64,000 nucleotides of DNA from Cladopsammia gracilis (lineage: Eukaryota > Cnidaria > Anthozoa > Scleractinia > Dendrophylliidae): positions 19,903 through 83,902 of the forward strand of contig JAJGOT010001072.1 in the NCBI GenBank assembly GCA_022457155.1. Reading direction: 5' to 3'. The notes under the pieces were generated by a model that did not search any database, was not told where the DNA came from, and saw nothing but the letters and a program-made list of their open reading frames with translations. The translations under genes were made by a program, and so were the position numbers. Shown here piece by piece: positions 1-12,825 of the stretch (within the stretch, counting starts at the first letter, position 1; each line of letters opens with the position of its first letter).

Positions 1-1252
1 AATGGAGCTGATGTATAACCAAGTGTTTCGAATTGAAATCGTTGATCTGCATTATTTTTCCATTTAAAAATCACGGGCTCAATAACTTTGCCAACTTTAT
101 ATCATACAGATGCAATTCAATGAAAAGCAACGGAAGACAAAGACGTTTTAATTTTGTTCCTTGCAACATCAACAGACACTGTTCAATCATTACATGTTAT
201 GATCGGAATTCAATCACTGTTCAATCGGCTCGATAAAACAACTTACGAGAGCATAGTTATGCTCTTCGCTCTACTTTCCTGGGCGAACATACAAAACTCC
301 AGAGTTAAGTTCACAAAACACCAGATGTCAAAAGTGAATAAATAATAAAATGAAGATGGGGGGGGGGAGGTTTTGGGGACAATTAATCGATTCCTTGTCA
401 TCGAAGAAGTTATTCTTGTGGAAAGTTTTTTAAACTCATAACATAAGTCTTGATATATTCACAACCTCAGTGGATATCGTCACAATATCTACAAGTTGTG
501 CATACTTGGGAGTTAACCCCTTTTAAAAATACAACAATGTATCCTAACCCTTAAAGGTACGAGACCATCCAATCTTTTGTGAGGGGTCCCCCCCCGGAAA
601 TACATGTTGCTGTTTCAGCAACAAACTCTTAATCGTACAGACTTTTAGATTTTGTACTTAGCAGAAGGAAAAGTTCTGTTCAAATCAAATCTATGCAAAA
701 TCAAATTTTGCGCATGTTTACTGTCAAGATACATTTCTGTTGTCAGAAACAAAAGATATTTTGAAATTTGCTTTGAAAGCAATTTTTTCCGTTTAACGAA
801 TTTCATGTGTGTCCTCGTGATTTACGTTTTTCTCTACCTGACTAGCTGGTCTTCATTCACGAGTATTTTCTGACTGAGAGGTTTATTTCGTTTGCCTGGC
901 GCATGTTAGTGTTCTTTGCAAAACACGTCATGTTAACGAATTTGAATATGGGCTTGTATATATTAAATGCGGTTACTAGTTCAGAATGGCTGTCGGTTGT
1001 TCCTGACTGAAGTTTCCTTTTTCACAATTAAACCACATAAGATAAAGAACTTAAACTGAGCAACAATCACATAGAAAACTAGCTCCTCTACAAGACTTAA
1101 AAAACTAATGCCACAGACCTATAATCACAAGAATCTTGTTGTGTTGATTAGTCCTGATAACTGTTTGAAAGTTTTCTGTTATGCTTCCACTTACGCTTAT
1201 ACTTATGTCGCTAGTGAAAACCGGGCTTAACTAAACATACAATACCTCAACG

Positions 1253-2900
1253 AACGGCTCCAAGCTTGTAAAAGTTGTCACGATGAAATGAGAACAGTGC
1301 ACAAGATAACTCTGGAACAAACGAAATGTCTGTGAAACTCTTGATCTTACGATTTACATTCAAAGACAAACAATGCAACTAAGGGTTGCGTAGCGCCCCA
1401 AAAATACATAACAATTATACACCTGTTGTCAGGGGGTTTCCAAGATTCGTAGAAACTAAAAGAAAGCGGAAAACAACAAAGCTTTTATGTCAATCATTAA
1501 TTTATGATATTATTAAAGTTGCGTGGGGACGATAGATAAATAGTCCAAGTTCACGCTCCATAGATTGCCTAAAAGAAGAAAACAAACGAAACGAACCCAA
1601 GCCAGTTCTGAATTCTATTTTATGTTTTATGACGCGTTTGCAACTTTGACCGCGACAACGTTAATACTACCTTTAAAACGAGTAGCGGGGAATCGGAAAA
1701 TTGAGTAGTGGGAACGGGGAACGGCGAACGGAGAAGGAGCAACAGAAAACGGGAAACGTGGAACGGGGATTATTTAAAATAGGGAATCTTTAAAACAAGG
1801 CACGGCTCCAAGCTTGTAAAAGTTGTCAGGGACACGAAAAAGTGAAAACAGTGTACAAGATAACTCTGGATCAAACGAAATGTTTGTGAAACTCTCGATC
1901 TTACGATTTACATTCCAAGACAAACAATGCAACTAAAGGGTTGCATGGCGCCCCCAAGCAAATACAAAACAGTTAGACACCTCTTGTCAGGGGGTTTCCA
2001 AGATTCGTAGAAACTAAAAGAAAGCGGAAAACTCCAAAGCTTTATGTCAATCATTAATTTATGATATTATTAAAGTAGCGTGGGGCCGAGAGAGAAATGG
2101 TTCAAGTTCACGCTCCATAGATTGCCTAAAAGAAGAAAACAAACTAAAAAGAACATAAGCCAGTTCTGAATTCTATTTTATGTATTATGACGCGTTTGCA
2201 ACTTTGACCGCGACGAGGTTAATACTTCCTTTAAAACGAGGAGCAGGAAATCGGGAAATTGAATAATGGGAACGGCGAACGGCGAACGGAGAACGGAGAA
2301 CGACTGAACGGGGAAAGGGAAACGGGAACGGGGATTCCTTAAAACAGGGAATCTTTAAAACAAGGCACGGCTCCAAGTTTGTAAAAGTTGTCAGCGACAC
2401 GATAAAGTGAAAACAGTGTACAAGATAACTCTGGATCAAACGAAATGTTTGTGAAACTTTTGATCTTACGATTTACATTCCAAGACAAACAATGCAACTA
2501 AGGGTTGCATGGCGCCCCAAGGCAAAATATATAACAATTAGAAACCTCTTGTCAGGGGGTTTCCAAGATTCGCAGAAACTAAAAGAAAGCGGAAAACTCC
2601 AAAGCTTTTATGTCAATCATTCATTTATGATATTATTAAAGTAGCGTGGGGCCGAGAGAGAAATGGTCCAAGTTCACGCTCCATAGATTGCCTAAAAGAA
2701 GAAAACAAACGAAACGAACCTAAGCCAATTCTGAATTCTATTTTATGCATTATGACGCCTTTGCAGCTTTGACTGCGACAACGTTAATACTACCTTTAAA
2801 ACGAGGAGCGGGAAATCGGCAAATTGAGTAATGGGAACGGGGAACGGCGAACAGAGAACGAGAAACGGGGAACGGGGAATGAACGGGCATTCTTTAAATC
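1253..2900. repeat. Tandem repeat, about 550-bp unit, three copies
   Basis: Units begin at about 1253, 1803 and 2366 with the shared start ggctccaagcttgtaaaag (third unit has 'agttt'). Each runs through an AAAGAAGCGGAAA-type stretch and ends in a purine-rich GGGAACGGGGAACGG minisatellite. Copies B and C of the block have one unit each, so the array expanded only in copy A. Confidence 0.75.
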
Positions 2901-3000
2901 AAGGAATCTTTAAACGGAGAATCTTTAAAATCTCTAAAATCTGTCTTCCCGTTCACATTAGGAGTCCCCGTTTTAAAGATTCTCCGTTCTCCGTTTAATG
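2820..3000. repeat. G-rich minisatellite and hairpin
   Basis: A GGGAACGGGGAACGG-type purine-rich stretch is followed by an imperfect palindrome: gaatctttaaaat on one arm and attttaaagattc on the other, around 2890-2990. The same arrangement recurs near 9190-9370 and 54790-54970 in the other block copies. Confidence 0.55.
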
Positions 3001-3277
3001 CTGACATGAAGGATATACAAAGGACTTTCTTGCCATAAATAAACGTCGTGCAGTTAGCATGTACTCTACTCTACTTGTGTTTTTTTACTCTTTTCTTTTA
3101 AAACTGGGAAGGTGATGAAGGTGATACATGCACGACAGTACTTCCTTTATGAATAGTCGACTGGACGAGCAGATAACACGCGCGAGCGAGGAACTGGAAC
3201 CTCCGGCGATCGCGCGCGCCATTAGCTCATGTCGGTCGACGTATTTAGAAATGACCAGCATACGTGGCAAGCGCCAG

Positions 3278-3440
3278 AAGTAATATATCAAACACGAGGA
3301 AGAGTGTTTCATTAGGATATCCAACCACCGCGAAGTGGGTTGAAAAAACGAGGCGCAGCCGAATTTTTTTATAACCCATTTCGAGGTGTTTGGATACCTG
3401 ATGAAACACTCTTTCGAGTGTTTGATATAGCTTCTCAAAC
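3278..3440. mobile_element. MITE with ~47-bp terminal inverted repeats
   Basis: The left arm starts tatatcaaacacgaggaag and contains agagtgtttcattaggatat. The right arm (about 3388-3436) is its imperfect inverse, with gatgaaacactctttcgagt then gtttgatata. No coding capacity. A relative at 12169-12825 has its left arm amplified sevenfold. Confidence 0.7.
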
Positions 3441-3899
3441 TGATCGTTAAATGCGGAGAAAACGAAGGAATCAAAATCTATGCAAATTAAGACAAGATAT
3501 CAAAACCTCCTTCACGGTAGTGATTTTATTTGTGTTCCCGTCATAAATTGTTAATGAGTTTTAGAATGGGGAGGGGAAGACAGGATTTTGGGCGCGCGAA
3601 GAGCGTGGAGAGAGCGCGGAGCGTTGCCTTCCTCCATCCCTTCGCGCGCCCAAAATCCTCCTTTAACGTCTCCTTTCAAGCGCCAGTCACGCAGGCTTCT
3701 GAAAACCGAGACATTTTTATAGTCTTTTCACACCGTAAATCCTTTAATAAGCGGTTATTTCAAATTTACAATAAGGCGGGGGCGCTTATTCAATCGCTCA
3801 TTCAATCGTGAAAATTTGAATCGCAAACTAAAAATTTATTGTTTTTTTTTCTTTTCAATATATGTAGCATTTGACCGTTGTCGGGGATTATAAATAGGG

Positions 3900-4359
3900 G
3901 TAAATTAAACAATGGGCAGGAACCCGGGAAGGGCTCTACAGAAGGCAGGAAAAGACAGGGTGAGAAGTTCATTTCACGATGTGATAGGAAGGAAGAGAAA
4001 TAGCGAAGTAAAGTAATATTACATATAATTTTGCAATATAAAGTGCACATAGAGATGGTAGCCACTAAGAATGAAGTGGAAACCCGGGATTAAGGGTACT
4101 GGAGTTGCTGCCGACTGCCCTAAGTCAGCGGTTTTTTAGCAAAATTGAACTTAGTCCTCTGCGGACTCGAACTGGAGCATGCGCTCGTGATGATCCGCCA
4201 TTTTGTTTTTGTTGTGTTGTTTTCCCGGATCGTTTTGTTGTAGTTCTCACGATTTTCCATTTTTGCTCGGTTTAGATATTTTTGATAATAAGCTTCGCCA
4301 TATTATTTGGTCCAATCGAGCCGGATATTTAACTGGAAATACCGTCCTAAACGAGTGAG
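3900..4359. other. Intergenic / gag 5' flank
   Basis: No gene is seen. This stretch lies directly upstream of the gag reading frame and could hold its 5' leader or LTR, but no LTR pair or primer-binding site can be shown because the 3' half of the element is missing. Confidence 0.4.
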
Positions 4360-5430
4360 ATGGCAGAATCAAATGGTTCGCAATTGGATAATCTATCAAA
4401 CCCAGATGATTGGTTTTCCGAGACTTACTTGCGTGAAGTTGGAAGGAGAACTCACCAAGATTACTTACCACAATTGAGACGCTCTTTGTCAGCAGATTTT
4501 CGGGATTTTATCGCAGGAACGAAGGAAAATACAGTCCATGAAGACGCTTTGTGGATTGGAAGGTTTAAAAATATTGTGTGTGATCAGCCCTTTCTGAATG
4601 ACAGCCAACGTTTAGCGTATCTTCAGAACACTGTCGCAGGTGCGGCAAAGACGGAAATCCAGTTCCTTGGAGAAGATGGCGCTAATTATGTATTGGCTCT
4701 TAGAATGCTGAAAACAAGATTCGCCGACGCGGGAAAGATAGTGCGTGCAGCAATTACTGCTCATAAAGACACACCATCACCACGCCCTCAAGATCATGCT
4801 GGTCTGACGAAGCTGTACCAAGCACTGAGGTCAGCCGTCGTCACCCTTCACAGACAGAGATTCATTGCTGATCTTCTAAGTGAGACGAATCTCAACATAG
4901 CTGTGCAAAAACTCCCTGGGCCTTTGGTATCCAAGTGGGCGATGGAAGTGCAGAAACACGAAGGTCTGCGAAGGCCTAACTTGTTTGACCTAGAACGATG
5001 GTACGTCAGAGCAGGACAGGACCTAGTGTGCGAGGAGTCAGCTAAATGTCCACCAAGTAACGGGCGTAATTTACAAAAAGGAGAACCATACCTGCATTCT
5101 CCCACATTGTACATCGAAGGTGACTCCCAGTCAGACGGAGAAGAGTCCTCTAGTAAAGAACGAAGGTCATCAGCCTGTCCATGCTGTAAGCAAGCTCACC
5201 CACCATACAGATGTGATAAATTAAAACGAATGTCTGTGCCTGAGCGCTATGAGGTGGTCAAGAGTCTTAAGATGTGCTTCAACTGTCTCAAGCAGGGACA
5301 TCAAGTAAATGAATGCTCTAACAACACCCATTGTCAGGTTGCGAACCGTAAGAGACATCATCACAGCCTGCTACACTATGAAAGTGCAGCATATGAGCAA
5401 CCGCCAATTCAGAACTCGCATTCTACAAAA
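4360..5430 (+). pseudogene. gag: BEL/Pao-type LTR retrotransposon gag, 3'-truncated
   Basis: The frame from ATG 4360 gives about 350 element-derived residues. Residues ~60-225 look like the DUF1759-type gag region common in BEL/Pao elements (helical, with QRLAYLQ and LKTRFADAGKIV). A Cys-rich stretch begins near residue 273 (CPCCKQAHPPYRC), then a CCHC zinc knuckle at 306-319 (C-x2-C-x4-H-x4-C) and a His-rich HHHSLLH. In intact BEL/Pao polyproteins an aspartic protease, reverse transcriptase, RNase H and integrase follow; none is present. The frame instead runs into an unrelated dispersed repeat after about residue 350 and stops at 5472. Family assignment is by motif recall, so a related gag family is possible. 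It is a broken element, not a host gene. Confidence 0.75.
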
Positions 5431-5700
5431 ATGGCTGCCGCGTTCGGCATGTGCTTGGTTTTCAAAACATGAATTTTTGATTTCCAGATCAGTTTTCGGG
5501 CAATTTTCCATGCACAACTGGTGTATTTTATTCTGAAATTAGTCATACTAGTTATTCTAGACCGAGAAAAAGTTGTCTTGTGAGCTTTTGTGCACTCTAA
5601 CAGACGGTCGCGTAATACTGTTTTTGAGACTAGTTACTAAAATTGAAAAATAGACCGGAAAACGGGGTTTAGTTCGAGAAAACGGGAGATTCGAGATAGC
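5425..5700 (+). repeat. Dispersed repeat fused to gag
   Basis: The stretch from cggcatgtgcttggtttt, through ttattctagaccgagaaa, to actaaaattgaaaaata recurs in the same order and orientation at about 57560-58015. It therefore replaced the 3' part of the gag element by insertion or deletion. Confidence 0.65.
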
Positions 5701-6528
5701 GGGAGTCTACTGTAGAAGGAACGTCGGAAAAAGGTATAAAACAAAAGGTAAGACACCATGGAATTCTGGGAACATAGGCAAATAAGGCTTGTTAACTCAG
5801 ATTCCATTTCTCCATTTCTTAATATTTTACATCTTTCCTTCAGATCGAGATTCTCAAAGTGTGATTCTGGGCATACTGCGTTATAATAATGTGCAATTTA
5901 CCTGACAACACAAGGACGTTTTTCTGTTTCCCAGAAAGCCATTCGGCCGTAACCTTCATGGTTTGTACTTTTTACCTTAATACAACGTTTTTTTCAGTCG
6001 GGTCTAAATGGAAGCCACTACCACCCATCTATACATTCTGCTTCACATGTGTGCTCCGTGTGTTCAGCGCTCCAATCCCCAATCCCTCCCCTTCATAAAC
6101 TTAACACGTTTGTTAAGCTAAGTGGTATTTCTAAAATTCCGGAATAGCAGAGGCTCATTAGTTCCACAGATGGCCCTCACGGCCAGACCTTAACCCGGTT
6201 CCTGTAGCGTTAATCACTGACTTTGTCGCCATTTGTTTAAATTTATAAATTTCACACGAACCTTAGCTTAGCCTACATTCTTCTATGCCCACACACCGTA
6301 CCCTACATTTTGCACAGCTTGTCTTGTAACAAGCCTCATAAACCAATTACAAGAGTCTTCAGAGTCTTGCTTTTCGCAACTATTTTGGTAACGAAAACAT
6401 TGTAAATAATTTTTCTTACAGGGTTAAATCTTCCTGGCACGTTTTAAGACTGCAATTTCTAAATGATCGTGGCAATAAAAATACTATAAAATGTTCTTTG
6501 CATGTCAGTACATATTATCGACATGAGA

Positions 6529-6832
6529 TACACCAAATTGAAGAAACGTTGACCCGTGAAAAGCATAAACCATGAACGATGAGACCGAATGGGATTCTGG
6601 GTAGGCAGCATTGGCAAGCTAGTAATATTCCATTTCTTGATATCAATATGTTTTCTTTGTTTGAGATATTTAAGAGCATGGATTTAAGAGCATGGATTTA
6701 TGCATCCTGTGTTAATAAAATGTGTATTCTGTGACAGACAAAGATTAATTTTTCCAATTTCCCAGTAAACCTTTGGGTGGCACTGTTCATGGTTTATGCT
6801 TTTCACCCGACAACGTTTCTTCAATTTGGTGT
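6529..6832. mobile_element. MITE with ~50-bp terminal inverted repeats
   Basis: The left arm tacaccaaattgaagaaacg continues to gcataaaccatgaac and is inverted at 6789-6832 (gttcatggtttatgc to ttcaatttggtgta). Copy C lacks it: there the flanks ttctttgca and agatact-aggtcttag are almost contiguous (about 44692-44722), which supports insertion into copy B. Confidence 0.75.
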
Positions 6833-6842
6833 ATACAGATAC

Positions 6843-7050
6843 TAAGGTCTTAGTAGGCCAATTTCGATATATTAAAATTCTTACTTGGCTCCGAGACTCA
6901 GGGGAAAAAAACAAAAGAAATCGCATTCATGCCGGGGGGATTAATTATTCATACCTGAATAATAAAAAAAAAGAAATTGATATTTCTCTTGTTTATTCCC
7001 CTAAGCCTCGGAGTCAAGTTAGAATTATAATTTATCGAAATTGGCCGATT
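6843..7050. mobile_element. MITE, CTTGGCTCCGAGG family
   Basis: Terminal inverted repeats contain aaattcttacttggctccga on the left and cctcggagtcaagtt on the right, with ggccaatttcgata at the outer ends. Relatives are at about 44725-44890 (left arm deleted) and 49265-49418. Confidence 0.7.
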
Positions 7051-8699
7051 GTAACTGTTAATTTGTGAGTCTACGAAAAAGGAGCGAATAAATCTGTGAT
7101 AAAACTATAAAATGCAACTATAAAAACCGACGACGTTCAATGTTGGCTGCACGTCATGAAGTACAAGTTCAAGAATACTGATAACTCTTTTCAATGGAGC
7201 TGATGTATAACGACCAAGTGTTTCGAATTGAAATCGTTGATCTGCATTATTTTTCCATTTAAAAATCACGGGCTCAATAACTTTGCCAACTTTATATCAT
7301 ACAGATGCAATTCAATGAAAAGCAACGGAAGACACAGACGTTTTAATTTTGTTCCTTGCAACATCAGCAGACACTGTTCAATAATTACATGTTATGATCA
7401 GAATTCAATCACTGTTCAATCGGCTCGATAAAACGACTTACGAGAGCAGAATTATGCTCTTCGCTCTACTTTCCTGAGCGAACATTCAACACTCCAGAGT
7501 TAAGTTTACAAAACACCAGATGTCATAAATGAATAAATAATAAAATGAAGATGGGGGGGGGGGGGGGGGGAGGTGTTGGGGACAATTAATCGATTCCTTG
7601 TCATCGAAGAAGTTATTCTTGTGGAAAGTTTTATAAAAAGTTTTATAAAAACGATGATATATTCACAACCTCAGTGGAAGGTGCCACAATATCTACAACT
7701 TGTGCATACTTGGGAGTTGATACCTTTTTAAAAATACAACAATGTATCCTAACCCTAAAAGGTACGAGACCATCCAGTCTTATGTGAGAGGTTCCCCCTC
7801 CACCCCGGAAATACATGTTGCTGTTTCAGCAACAAACCCTTAATCGATACAGGCTTTTAGATTTTGTACTTAGCAGAAGGAAAAGCTCTGTTCAAATCAA
7901 ATCTGTACAAAATGTAATTCTGGATTTTTACTGTCAAGATACATACATTTCTGTTGTCAGAAACGAAAGGTATTTTGAAATTTGCTTTGAAAGCAATCTT
8001 CCCGTTTAACGAACTTCATGTGTGTCCTTGCGATTTACGTTTTTCTCAACCTGACTTGTTGGTCTTCATTCACGAGTATTTTCTGACTCAAAGGTTTATT
8101 TCGTTTACCTGCATGTAGTGTTCTTTGCAAAACACGTCATGTTAACGAATTTGAATATGGGCTTGTATACATTAAATGGGCTTGCCTGTCGGTTGATCCT
8201 GACTGAAGTTTCGTATTCACAATTAAACCAGAAAGGATAAAGGACTTAAACTAAGCAACAACAATAGAATACAAGCTCCTCTCCAAGAATTAAAAAACCT
8301 AATGCCTCGCAGAACTATAACCACAAGAATCTTGTTGTGTCGATAAGTCCTGACAACTGAACGTTTTCTGTTTTGCTTCCGCTTATGCTTTATACTTATA
8401 TCGCCAGTGAAAACCAGGATTAACTATTAAAACATACAATACCTCAACGAACGGCTCCAAGCTTGTGAAAGTTGTCAGCGACACGATAAAGTGAAAACAG
8501 TGTACAAGATAACTGGCTGATCAAACGAAATGGCTGTGAAAATCTTTATCTTACGATTTACATTCGAAGACAAAAAATGCAAATAAGGATTGCATGGCGA
8601 CCCAAGGCAAAATAAATAACAATTAGACACCTGTTTTCAGGTGGTTTCCCAGATTCGTAGCAACTAAAAGAAAGTGGAAAATGTTATTAAAGTACCAGC

Positions 8700-8870
8700 G
8701 TCGCGTTTAATTTGCAGCTTTGAACGCGACAAGGATCTTACAGGTAAAAACCTAAGACCCTGAAGAAGAAAGGCTGTGCCTTTCGAAATATTGTATTCAA
8801 ATACAATTCCCGTACTGTTTAATCAGCCTTGCTTTTGTATCATACCGTTTCATTTTTACAGGGCAAAATA
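8700..8870 (+). repeat. Small dispersed repeat with CTGAAGA-hairpin-GAAA motif
   Basis: A CTGAAGA box at 8760-8766 is followed by a hairpin (gaaaggc/gcctttc) and GAAA at 8785-8788. The block from accctgaa to catttttacag recurs at 11662-11764, where the box is degenerate (CTGAAAA). The layout resembles hammerhead cores but flanking stems are not convincing. Confidence 0.45.
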
Positions 8871-9496
8871 CATAACAATTAGACATCTGTTTTCAGGGGG
8901 GTTTCCCGCCGGGGATTTCCCAGATTCGTAGAAACTAAAAGAAAGCGGAAGAGTATTAAAGTACCAGCGTGGGGCCGAGAAAGAAATGGACCACGTTCAC
9001 GGTTCATAGATTGTCTAAAAGACGAAAACAAACGAAACGAACCTAAGCCAGTTCTGGATTATCTTTTATGTATTATGACGCGTTTGCAGCTTTGAACGCG
9101 ACAAGGTCAAGACTACCTTTAAAACGAGAAGCGGGGAATCGGGCACAATCGGGAAATTGGGAAATTGGGAAATTGGATAATAGAAACGGGCAACGGGAAA
9201 CGGAGAACAGAAAACAAGCAACGGGGAAAGGGAAACGGGGATTCTTGAAAACAGGGAATCTTTAAAACAAGGAATCTTTAAAATCTCTCAAAGAAATGCC
9301 TTCTCGTTCACATTAAGAGTTCCCGTTTTGAAGATTCTTTTTTTAAAGATTCCCCGTTCTCCGTTCCTCGTTTAATGCTGACATGAAGGACATACAAAGG
9401 ACTTTCTTGCCATAAAATAAACGCCGTGCGGTTAGCACGTACTCTACTCCACTTGCGTTTTTTTCCCCTTTTAAGTTTTTATGTTTAGTTAGGTGT

Positions 9497-9500
9497 CCCC

Positions 9501-9551
<51 letters not shown>

Positions 9552-9740
9552 GTGTTCTCTATATTATTAAATATTATAAAACCTTTATTAAAAAATTCTC
9601 AAACAATCTTACGTTTACAATTAAATAAAAAAAATTCTCAAATAATTTCACGTTTACAATTATTAACCTACTTATGTGTTCTCCATGGGGGCCGGGTCCA
9701 AACCATGGACCTAGGGCACCCATGAGGCGCTGTGTTATTA

Positions 9741-9806
<66 letters not shown>

Positions 9807-10455
9807 CATAACAAATTGACTCAGCAATATTGCTGGAGATGACACTGGCCTTGGTCAAGTGGCAACAAGCCACCTTAGATCCCAATTATTATTATTATTA
9901 TTATTATTATTATAATTATTATTATTATTATTAAACGTAATATATATAGGAATATATATATATATTTACATAAAAAGATATTAAAAGTTGACACTGGCTA
10001 AAAATGTTGTTATTGACGTTTCGGCAACTACTGTTGCCTTCTTCAGCAAAAAATAAAAATGCAAATGTCTAACGGCGTCCTGATGGTATAAGATAAATGC
10101 AAATATAAAATCGCACCTCGAAAGAATATTTTGAGGCGAAACAAAAGTCTCTAGAGCATTCTTAATTATTTCTACAAATTCTTAATGTTATTGTAAACGT
10201 TTGGAAGCGCTATGTGTTCGTTTATAGCGTTCGTGTTACGCACGGAATGCCATCAGGACGCCGTTAGACATTTGCATTTTTATTTTTTGCTGAAGAAGGC
10301 AACAGTAGTTGCCGAAACGTCCATAACAACATTTTTAGCCAGTGTCAACTTTTAATATCTTTTTATTTTTAACATGCCTGGCTACACACCAAACATTTTT
10401 TTTTAATGTATTGTAAATAGTTATTTTAATTGTTAATAAACATCTTGTTCTATTA

Positions 10456-10499
<44 letters not shown>

Positions 10500-10647
10500 C
10501 TTCATAAATGAACTGGGTGATCTTTTTCCGAATTGTTTCCTAAGGAAGCGGGTCATAGCCCATGACCAAAGGTCCCCTAGGGTTTTCTCTTTACTCTAAA
10601 GTTCCAACACCTTCCTCAAAATCCTCGCTGTTCCCAGTAGCGTAGTC

Positions 10648-10696
<49 letters not shown>

Positions 10697-10710
10697 ATTA
10701 TTATTATCTA
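9497..10710. repeat. (TTA)n microsatellite cluster
   Basis: Long TTA/ATT tracts lie at about 9500-9550, 9732-9806, 9884-9935, 10453-10500 and 10649-10710. They interrupt block B; copy A is continuous across this point (about 3090-3110). Polyisoleucine or polyasparagine reading frames here are artefacts. Confidence 0.9.
9970..10366. mobile_element. 397-bp element with ~125-bp inverted ends
   Basis: The left arm runs from ataaaaagatattaaaagtt through ctggctaaaaatgttgt to catttgtctaacggcgtcc-like sequence. The right arm (about 10250-10366) is its near-perfect inverse. Each arm carries CTGAAGA, a GGCAAC/GTTGCC hairpin and GAAACGTC (minus 10015-10046, plus 10290-10321). It lies between TTA tracts, and no target duplication can be read. 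Confidence 0.75.
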
Positions 10711-12164
10711 TTCTTCCAAAACTGGGAAGGTGAAACATGCATAACAGTACTCCCTTTATAAATAGTCTACTGGACGAGCAGATAACACGCGCGAGCGAGG
10801 ACTGGCTGGCACCTTCGGCGATAGCGCGCGCGATTAGCTCATGACGGTCGACGTACATGTATTCAGAAATGAGACTGTTGACAGTCTTAATACATTTTGC
10901 TAAAATCTTGTAACTAGTTAATATGTTTGTCAAACGGAGTTGCCTTTCAGTGAAATCAATAAATCTTCGACGTTGAATAATTCCACGCGTTTGGAATCAT
11001 CGAGTGTGGTGCGATTCATGCGGCTAAAGCGGAGAATTGCATATGATTAGTGATAAATCGGAGAATAGTAAATACCAATTTAAGGATAATATTCCTATTC
11101 CTAAACCCTAACCTTAACGCTAGCCCTAAATAGTAAAAGAAATAGGAATATTTTATACCCCTAAATCGGTATATACTATTTTCCGATTTAGCACTAATCG
11201 TATGCAATTCTCCGATTTAGTTCTTATCGCACTCTTCTGGAATCATCGATCGTTGCAAAGTTCTGTGAGTCGCCCTCCGCATGTAAGGTCTTGTACCATT
11301 CTATGCATCATGGACAGTTTCGTTTTCCAGTTCTAACCACGGTTTCCTTTCCCTGAATAACTAAAGCTTTCACGTTTAGCCGCTTAGTTCGCCATGCTCT
11401 TTCTTCGTAAAGAAGGTGTCAGAAAAAAGCAATTTAAAATATTCATGCATCATGATAAATTCGCATCCAACTCAAACTAATATTCGTCTTCTTTGTAGCC
11501 AATAGACGATTTTCATGCGCAATTAACTTACCTGCACACGAAAATTATTATTTAACACTGCAATAGTTTCTTTGTTTGAAAAATTCGGTTTTATTCTCAA
11601 AGAATCGATATCAGTGAAAACAAGGTAATAAATCTAACAAACGTATTCTATAAGACAGTAGACCCTGAAAAAAAGGCTGTGCCTTTCGAAATATTGGATT
11701 CAAATACAATTTCCGTACCGTTTAATCAGCCTTGCTTTGGTATCATACTGTTTCATTTTTACAGCTGATTAGATCCTTTACTACAGGATCTGGTGCTTCT
11801 ATTTTGTTACGGTGGTCCTTGCAAACACAGTTACGCATTCTATAAGAACCGAAATTAGGCAGGGTTATAACAAAGTTGGCGAGCCTATATATATAACATT
11901 GCTGATGCCAAAACTTCCGAAACTAGGGTTTAAAACACAATTTTAAAAGATAATCAAGGATTATCCTTAACTTTGAAACCTGGGAAATAACTAAATCAAT
12001 TAACATTGATCGCAACGTTTTTATCTTGAGTTTCAATTTAGCCCACCCCTGACAGACCACCCCCTGCCTCTCCCACTTTCCTTCCCTTCCCTTCCCTCCC
12101 ATCAGTATGTTTCGTAATGCAGCCACTTTTTTTATAACAGACCAGCATGCGTGGCAAGCACTAG

Positions 12165-12825
12165 AAGTAATATATCAAACAAGAGGAAGAGTGTTTCATT
12201 AGGATATCCAACCACCGAGAAGAGGGTTGAAAAACAAGGGGGGAGGGGAGGGGAGTAATATATCAAACACGAGGAAGAGTGTTTCATTAGGATATCCAAC
12301 CACCGAGAAGAAGGTTGAAAAACAAAGGGGGGAGGAGAGCAATATATCAAACACGAGGAAGAGTGTTTCATTAGGATATCCAACCACCGAGAAGAAGGTT
12401 GAAAAACAAAGGGGGGAGGAGAGCAATATATCAAACACGAGGAAGAGTGTTTCATTAGGATATCCAACCACCGAGAAGAAGGTTGAAAAACAAAGGGGGG
12501 AGGAGAGCAATATATCAAACACGAGGAAGAGTGTTTCATTAGGATATCCAACCACAGAGAAGAAGGTTGAAAAACAAAGGGGGGAGGAGAGCAATATATC
12601 AAACACGAGGAAGAGTGTTTCATTAGGATATCCAACCACCGAGAAGAGGGTTGGAAAACAAGGGGGGAGGAGAGCAATATATCAAACACGAGGAAGAGTG
12701 TTTCATCAGGATATCCAAACATCGAGAAGTGGGTTGAAAAACAAGGTGCAGCCAAGTATTTTAGCCCACTTGGAGGTGTTTGGATACCTGATGAAACACT
12801 GTTTCGAGTGTTTGGTATGGCTTCT
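12165..12825. repeat. 84-bp minisatellite, about seven units, grown from a MITE arm
   Basis: Units starting aatatatcaaacacgagg occur at about 12169, 12258, 12342, 12425, 12509, 12592 and 12676. The later units are 84 bp apart. The unit equals the left arm of the MITE at 3278, and one right arm (gatgaaacactgtttcgag) follows at about 12790. Because 84 is divisible by three, several frames stay open on both strands, but nothing suggests translation. Confidence 0.85.

Larger units (their letters stand above)
1..3900. repeat. Non-coding repeat block, copy A (cut by window edge)
   Basis: Positions 1-3245 match about 7195-10860, and 3245-3900 match about 12140-13295, so this is a direct copy of block B that lacks B's 10.87-12.14 kb part. 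A third partial copy is at 43.8-46.6 kb and a fourth, covering the distal part, at 54.8-63.4 kb. No long reading frame and no transposase or polymerase motif is seen. The copies differ by many small indels, so they are not recent. It could be a large non-autonomous mobile element or a segmental duplication; no terminal repeats or target duplication were found to decide. Confidence 0.75.

Noticed and set aside
9574..10933. Frames with polyisoleucine or polyasparagine tracts
   Set aside because: They are translations of (TTA)n microsatellites with no other coding character.
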